Assembly (NCBI RefSeq): GCF_028610625.1
Contig: NZ_JAQQWU010000001.1
Span: forward strand, 310,001 to 374,000
Source of the DNA: Guptibacillus spartinae
Lineage (GTDB): Bacteria; Bacillota; Bacilli; Bacillales; Guptibacillaceae
Reading direction: 5' to 3'
DNA: 64,000 bases
This document shows positions 59,793 through 64,000 of the stretch, one piece after another. The notes under the pieces are model-generated. The model was not told the origin of the DNA, made no database searches, and saw only the letters and a list, made by a program, of their open reading frames with translations. The position numbers and the translations under genes are program-made. Each line of letters begins with the position of its first letter. The stretch's first letter is position 1.

Positions 59793-61625
59793 ATGGCAAT
59801 AAGAGAAGATATTCGTAACATCGCAATCATTGCCCACGTTGACCACGGTAAAACGACGCTGGTAGACCAAATGCTTCATCAGTCTGGTACGTTTCGTGAC
59901 AATGAGCAAGTAAGCGAACGTGCGATGGATTCGAATGACCTTGAAAGAGAACGCGGGATTACGATCCTAGCTAAAAATACGGCAATTAACTATGAAGACA
60001 AACGAATCAACATCATGGATACACCTGGTCACGCCGACTTTGGTGGTGAAGTTGAACGTATCATGAAAATGGTAGATGGTGTTCTTCTTGTCGTTGACGC
60101 TTATGAAGGCTGTATGCCACAAACGCGTTTCGTATTAAAGAAAGCACTTGAACAAAAATTAACACCGATTGTTGTTCTTAACAAAATTGACCGTCCAGCT
60201 GCACGTCCTGCAGAAGTAGTTGATGAAGTAATTGATTTATTTATTGATCTTGGAGCAGATGAGGATCAGCTAGACTTCCCTGTTGTTTATGCTTCAGCAA
60301 TCAATGGTACAGCTAGTCTTGATCCTGAAGTACAGGATGACGATATGAAAGTTCTTATGAACACAATCATTGATAACATTCCTGCACCTCTAGATAATAG
60401 TGACGAGCCTCTTCAATTCCAGATTACACTTCTTGATTACAACGACTATCTTGGAAGAATTGGAATCGGTCGTGTGTTCAGAGGAACGATGAAAGTTGGC
60501 CAACAGGTAGCCCTAATGAAGGTCGATGGAACAGTGAAGCAATTCAGAGTTACTAAGCTCTTTGGTTTCATTGGATTGAAGCGTACCGAGATCGAAGAAG
60601 CGAAAGCTGGCGACCTTGTAGCGGTTTCTGGTATGGAAGAAATCAACGTTGGAGAAACAGTTTGTCCTTACGATCATCAGGAAGCACTGCCTATTCTTCG
60701 TATTGATGAGCCAACCCTTCAGATGACGTTCCTTGTAAACAATAGTCCTTTTGCTGGTAAAGAAGGTAAATACATTACAAGTCGTAAAATTGAAGAACGT
60801 CTTAGAGCTCAGCTTGAAACAGACGTTTCACTTCGTGTTGAAAACACAGAATCACCAGATGCGTGGGTTGTCTCAGGACGCGGTGAGCTTCACCTTTCCA
60901 TCTTAATTGAAAACATGCGTCGTGAAGGGTACGAGCTTCAAGTATCTAAACCTGAAGTTATCGTTCGTGAAATCGATGGTGTGGCAAGTGAGCCTGTTGA
61001 GCGCGTTCAAATTGACGTACCTGAAGACTACACTGGTTCTGTAATGGAATCACTTGGTGAGCGTAAAGGTGAAATGGTCAACATGGTGAACAACGGTTCA
61101 GGTCAAGTTCGTCTTGAGTTTATGGTTCCTGCTCGTGGTTTGATTGGTTACTCTACTGAGTTCCTTACACAAACACGTGGATACGGAATTATTAACCATA
61201 CATTCGAATCATACATGCCTCTTATTAGCGGTCGTGTAGGTGGACGTCGTGCTGGTGTGCTTGTTTCTATGGAAAAAGGAAAAGCATCAGAATACGGAAT
61301 TATGGGTGTTGAAGACCGTGGTACAATCTTCGTAGCTCCAGGTACTGAAGTATATGAAGGCATGATTGTTGGAGAGCATACGCGTGAAAATGACATTACT
61401 GTTAACATCGTTAAGGTGAAGCAGATGACTAACATGCGTTCTGCTAACAAAGATCAAACGGTATCTATGAAGAAACCTCGCGTCCTTACGCTTGAAGAAG
61501 CGCTTGAGTACTTGAACGATGATGAGTACTGCGAAGTAACTCCAGAATCAATTCGTCTTCGTAAGAAAATCCTTGATAAAAACGAACGTGAAAAGCACGC
61601 TAAAAAGAAAAAAACAGCCCAATAA
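59793..61625 (+). CDS. typA: Ribosome-associated GTPase TypA/BipA
   Basis: A 610-residue translational GTPase. G1 AHVDHGKTT, the switch II DTPGHADFGGEVER, NKIDRP and SAINGTAS are clear, followed by EF-G-like domains and the BipA-specific C-terminal domain (YGIINHTFESYMPLISG). It acts on ribosome assembly and stress or cold adaptation. The start ATG 59793 has GGAGAGA upstream. Gene order ylaF-typA-ylaH matches B. subtilis. Confidence 0.97.
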   Translation: MAIREDIRNIAIIAHVDHGKTTLVDQMLHQSGTFRDNEQVSERAMDSNDLERERGITILAKNTAINYEDKRINIMDTPGHADFGGEVERIMKMVDGVLLVVDAYEGCMPQTRFVLKKALEQKLTPIVVLNKIDRPAARPAEVVDEVIDLFIDLGADEDQLDFPVVYASAINGTASLDPEVQDDDMKVLMNTIIDNIPAPLDNSDEPLQFQITLLDYNDYLGRIGIGRVFRGTMKVGQQVALMKVDGTVKQFRVTKLFGFIGLKRTEIEEAKAGDLVAVSGMEEINVGETVCPYDHQEALPILRIDEPTLQMTFLVNNSPFAGKEGKYITSRKIEERLRAQLETDVSLRVENTESPDAWVVSGRGELHLSILIENMRREGYELQVSKPEVIVREIDGVASEPVERVQIDVPEDYTGSVMESLGERKGEMVNMVNNGSGQVRLEFMVPARGLIGYSTEFLTQTRGYGIINHTFESYMPLISGRVGGRRAGVLVSMEKGKASEYGIMGVEDRGTIFVAPGTEVYEGMIVGEHTRENDITVNIVKVKQMTNMRSANKDQTVSMKKPRVLTLEEALEYLNDDEYCEVTPESIRLRKKILDKNEREKHAKKKKTAQ

Positions 61626-61636
61626 GGGTGTCTGAG

Positions 61637-61675
61637 GCGATTCAAAAGGGGCATCCCTTTTGAATCGCTTTTTAT
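61637..61675 (+). terminator. Terminator of typA
   Basis: Perfect 14-base arms (61637-61650 and 61655-61668), loop GCAT, then T run. Confidence 0.85.
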
Positions 61676-61784
61676 ATATACTTACGAAATTTTCCTCTAT
61701 GTAGGATTTTTTTCGAATTGTAAAGAAATCGTTTACTTTTATTTATGACTTCATTTATTATGCTTTTATACTGGGGGTGGAAAA

Positions 61785-62105
61785 ATGAATACAGAACCTA
61801 CTATTGCACCTGAAGATTTATCTTTTTTCGCGAAGCTAGTTGGCATCGAAGATAATATGACGTTGGGATTTTATTTGCTTTATGCAATTATTGTTTTCCT
61901 TTGTATTATCGTCTATCGTCTTGGATTTGCTAAAAAACTTCCGCTCCTTAAGAATGTCATTGTTTATGCTGTTTTAGTGATTGGCTGTTTTCCATTAACC
62001 TTTTTTGGGATAGGATTGCCTGTTGCTGAAGGATTAGTGGCTTCCGCTGTCGTATTAATTATTTATAAGGTGCGACTCAATCAGTCGAAGAAAAAAGAAG
62101 CCTAA
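61785..62105 (+). CDS. ylaH: YlaH-like membrane protein
   Basis: A 106-residue protein with three membrane segments (LGFYLLYAIIVFLCIIVYRLG, NVIVYAVLVIGCFPLTFFGI, VAEGLVASAVVLIIYKVRL). Length and N-terminus match B. subtilis YlaH. Function unknown. A GGGGGTGG site precedes ATG 61785. It is probably cotranscribed with the next short gene. Confidence 0.85.
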   Translation: MNTEPTIAPEDLSFFAKLVGIEDNMTLGFYLLYAIIVFLCIIVYRLGFAKKLPLLKNVIVYAVLVIGCFPLTFFGIGLPVAEGLVASAVVLIIYKVRLNQSKKKEA

Positions 62106-62125
62106 CGTGTTAAAGGAGGGAAGCT

Positions 62126-62401
62126 TTGAATCTTCAGGATACATTGTACAATTGGCTCAGTATTAAAGTCGTGGCCAACGAAAGGAAAGGCGATCAGGCG
62201 GCTCAAGATACGTACGAATTCTTTCATGAAATATTAAAGGAAGATCATCAGTTGTCGAATTTGAATGTGGAAGTGTCACAAGGCTATTACGTTGTACGCT
62301 ATCGTCAAAATGGAGAAGAAGATTCAAAGAAATTTCCTGTAGAGCTGATCGAAGCGTTGTTAGCTTCGATTGAAAATGAACCGAAATATAATCATCAGTA
62401 A
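62126..62401 (+). CDS. Hypothetical protein, unknown
   Basis: A 91-residue soluble protein not recognised by me. TTG 62126 follows AAAGGAGGG. The N-terminal helix TLYNWLSIKVVANERKGD leads to a short alpha/beta fold (DTYEFFHEILKEDHQL, VSQGYYVVRYRQNGEE). It follows ylaH by 20 bases and is likely in its operon, but it is an extra gene relative to B. subtilis. A shared terminator follows. Confidence 0.6.
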   Translation: MNLQDTLYNWLSIKVVANERKGDQAAQDTYEFFHEILKEDHQLSNLNVEVSQGYYVVRYRQNGEEDSKKFPVELIEALLASIENEPKYNHQ

Positions 62402-62432
62402 AAGAAAGACGTGCTCGCGGCACGTCTTTCTT
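62402..62432. terminator. Shared convergent terminator
   Basis: 13-base arms (62402-62414 and 62420-62432) between the short gene and the minus-strand membrane protein. Confidence 0.85.
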
Positions 62433-62874
62433 AATCAAAGTTATGTTTACCCTTATAGGCACCAAACAATATCGCTGCATAAATCAAATGTCCGAGCGTC
62501 CAGTAGGATATGGCTGTAAAATCCCATAAGCCCGGAGTTGGCTTGATTGCTAGGTACGTGAGAGGAAAGTATAGAAAAACGGTGGGTAGCGTTAAGACGA
62601 AAGCAAAAATCGCCTGTGCTTTTCGTTGATGAAAAAAGTATCGTGAGCTGCCAATACTGTATACAACACCGATGATCAAAGAAATGAAAAGGTGAAAACC
62701 GAATTCAATCCATTCTGGCCAGTTAATCTGCCCGATAACTGGTACGAAGTCAATGTTGAGTAGAAGCGTATATACAAGCTTTCCTGTTACAGCTTCGATT
62801 CCTTTTAGGAGGAATCCAAGAGCAATTCCTGAAATCGCACCAGCAAAAAGACCAGACTTGATTTTACCACTCAT
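62431..62874 (-). CDS. Membrane protein, unknown
   Basis: A 147-residue protein with about four membrane segments (GLFAGAISGIALGFLLKG, EFGFHLFISLIIGVVYSIG, AIFAFVLTLPTVFLYFPL, YWTLGHLIYAAILFGAY). The N-terminal GAISGIALG glycine-rich helix resembles small conserved Bacillus membrane proteins. Function unknown. ATG 62874 overlaps the ylaI stop region by 11 bases, so the two are coupled; the longer frame to 62955 runs over ylaI and is rejected. Confidence 0.6.
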   Translation of the reverse strand: MSGKIKSGLFAGAISGIALGFLLKGIEAVTGKLVYTLLLNIDFVPVIGQINWPEWIEFGFHLFISLIIGVVYSIGSSRYFFHQRKAQAIFAFVLTLPTVFLYFPLTYLAIKPTPGLWDFTAISYWTLGHLIYAAILFGAYKGKHNFD

Positions 62875-63064
62875 CGTTTGTTTCATCCTGATGAAACAGC
62901 TTGAAATTCCCCGTATCTTTACGTTCTTTCGTGCGCGTTTCGATTCGCTCATCACAGGTGTCGCACATATAAGTGTGAATCGGCCTGTTGCGTAGTTTTT
63001 TAGCTAGTGGACTACCGCTTTCAATTTTTTCTATTTTATCACATAGGACACATTTGACACGCAT
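62864..63064 (-). CDS. ylaI: YlaI (DUF2197) zinc-finger-like protein
   Basis: A 66-residue protein with two C-x-x-C pairs (CVLCDKIEKIE and YMCDTCDERIETRT), which probably bind zinc. Its length and motif match B. subtilis YlaI. ATG 63064 follows GAGGTG by 6 bases. It is first in a two-gene transcript with the membrane protein. Confidence 0.85.
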   Translation of the reverse strand: MRVKCVLCDKIEKIESGSPLAKKLRNRPIHTYMCDTCDERIETRTKERKDTGNFKLFHQDETNDEW

Positions 63065-63164
63065 TGTTAACACCTCTCATTCCATGTTGTTAGTATAGCA
63101 CGAATAAACGGATCCTTTGCAGTATAATGCGTTAGATTAAAGGAATTAATTGGAGGGAAAAGAT

Positions 63165-63629
63165 ATGCCAAATAAAGTAGACGGTTCGCTATCAAATGAT
63201 CTTCTAACACTTCTTAAAAGGGAGCAATATGTTCTTCTTTCAACAATTGATCACGAAACAAAAGGGCCAAATGTAAGTGCTATTTCCTGGTTGTATGCGG
63301 TGGATGATCAATCGATTGTGTTTGCAGTCGATCAAAAATCGAGGATTGTATCCAACATCAAGGGGAATGATCAAATTTCTATAACGCTAATTGGAAATGA
63401 AAGCACGTATGCGATCAATGGAAAAGCTTCTTTGATAGAAGAAAAGATGGAAAACGTCCCACTTAAGCTGACGAAGTATAAACTTTCCATTCAAGAAGTC
63501 CGGGATGTCATGTTTTATGGTGCGAAAATGTCGGTTGAGCCTGCCTATGAAAAGATTTATGATCCAGAAGCAGCCGCTAAGTTAGACCGTTCGGTTATGG
63601 CGGAACTAAAAAAAGACTTGAGCCGTTAA
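63165..63629 (+). CDS. ylaL: YlaL, pyridoxamine-phosphate-oxidase-like FMN-binding protein
   Basis: A 154-residue split-barrel protein. LLKREQYVLLSTIDHETKGPNVSAISWLYAVD fits the PNPOx-like fold, and SRIVSNIKGNDQISITLIG continues the flavin-site strand. B. subtilis YlaL has the same features. ATG 63165 follows GGAGGG by 7 bases; the TTG at 63150 abuts it. The substrate is not known. Confidence 0.82.
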   Translation: MPNKVDGSLSNDLLTLLKREQYVLLSTIDHETKGPNVSAISWLYAVDDQSIVFAVDQKSRIVSNIKGNDQISITLIGNESTYAINGKASLIEEKMENVPLKLTKYKLSIQEVRDVMFYGAKMSVEPAYEKIYDPEAAAKLDRSVMAELKKDLSR

Positions 63630-63643
63630 GCTCAAGTTTTTTT
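63616..63643 (+). terminator. Terminator of ylaL
   Basis: ACTTGAGC / GCTCAAGT arms (63616-63623 and 63630-63637) with the stop codon in the loop, then T7. Confidence 0.75.
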
Positions 63644-63656
63644 AGTTAGCGTCGAT

Positions 63657-64000
63657 TTACCTATCCAAATCTTGCTTTTCCTGCTGCTGTTTTAATTCTT
63701 TCTCTTTTGTTCCAGGTAGCTGCTTGTCATTTGAGCGTACCGGCTCTGGTTCAGACTTATTTGGGGTGGAAGGTACTTCAGGCATTAATCGACCGACGAT
63801 ATCTGCGAGCTCTTCCATAATCCCCCCTATAGGATGTCCTCGTTTAATTTCAGTGGCCATCTGTTTTAACCGGTAAGTCGTGTCCGCATCGGCTGTTATC
63901 ACGGCATTTGCCCCGTAAGGATCTTTTTGAAGCGCTTCTGCGACCGTGTATTTGATTGAGCTAACACGAGAGCGATCGAGCTTTTGATTGACATCAATGC
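63657..64000 (-). CDS. ylaJ: YhcN/YlaJ family sporulation lipoprotein, C-terminal part
   Basis: The frame is open to the right edge and gives 113 visible residues. It reads DPYGANAVITADADTTYRL, then MATEIKRGHPIGGIMEELADIVGR and a charged, Lys/Gln-rich tail. The YhcN/YlaJ family contains exported lipoproteins made during sporulation in B. subtilis; YlaJ affects germination. The N-terminal signal lies outside the window. The place next to ylaL agrees with B. subtilis, except that the PhoH-like ylaK is not between the two here. Confidence 0.83.
   Translation of the reverse strand, partial: IDVNQKLDRSRVSSIKYTVAEALQKDPYGANAVITADADTTYRLKQMATEIKRGHPIGGIMEELADIVGRLMPEVPSTPNKSEPEPVRSNDKQLPGTKEKELKQQQEKQDLDR

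Overview
This is a low-to-mid GC chromosomal segment from an endospore-forming Bacillales bacterium, most likely Bacillaceae. Gene order from about 23 kb to the right edge follows the Bacillus subtilis ykuL-to-ylaL chromosome arc: darB, ccpC, dapH-dapL, ykuS, ykuT, ykuU, ktrC, rnjA-rpoY, ykrA, defB, ykyA, pdhABCD, SR1, speA, yktA, yktB, ykzI, suhB, ylaF, typA, ylaH, ylaI, ylaL and ylaJ. Strong AGGAGG-type ribosome sites, frequent TTG/GTG starts and rho-independent terminators at most gene ends fit this. The species cannot be named from the sequence alone. I see no insertion sequence, prophage, CRISPR array or rRNA. One tRNA-Val is present. Region 1 (1-12.8 kb) is the accessory part and looks like a spore-surface island. 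It starts with the end of a dTDP-rhamnose pathway (rmlD, rmlC). Next come a methyltransferase, an 1131-residue methyltransferase/glycosyltransferase/methyltransferase fusion, a second glycosyltransferase with a repeat tail and a CgeB-like glycosyltransferase. After these are three small cysteine-rich CotZ-like proteins, two very small basic cysteine-containing proteins (48 aa each), a 19-cysteine protein, a coiled-coil/beta protein and a highly charged repeat protein. Sporulation-type -10 elements (CATA-N3-TA) recur here. A plausible reading is that the glycan enzymes build and methylate a rhamnose-containing polymer that decorates a disulfide-rich coat or exosporium layer. Region 2 (12.8-23 kb) is housekeeping and signalling: a DUF421 membrane protein, the yjcFGH set, PgpA-type YutG, tRNA-Val, a secreted protein of unknown role, a VanW protein, an orphan PAS histidine kinase coupled to a VOC protein, CorA and an SDR. 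Region 3 (23-32 kb) is the ykuL-ykuU block (c-di-AMP sensor DarB, citrate regulator CcpC, lysine/DAP synthesis, mechanosensitive channel, peroxiredoxin). Three unrelated genes have been inserted between darB and ccpC, and the B. subtilis flavodoxin genes are absent. Region 4 (32-45 kb) has a heterodimeric ABC exporter, a bd-type oxidase behind a Rex/Fnr-like operator, KtrC, RNase J1 with RpoY, and peptide deformylase. Region 5 (45-56 kb) has the pyruvate dehydrogenase operon, a betaine transporter, a polysaccharide deacetylase and speA. Between the deacetylase region and speA lies a dual-function small RNA, SR1, with its 37-aa SR1P peptide, a matching sigma-A promoter, a CcpN-type site and a cre-like site. 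Region 6 (56-64 kb) is the ykt/yla block with BipA/TypA. Central carbon regulation links several parts: CcpC, DarB, PDH, SR1/SR1P (a GapA partner in B. subtilis) and the redox-regulated oxidase.
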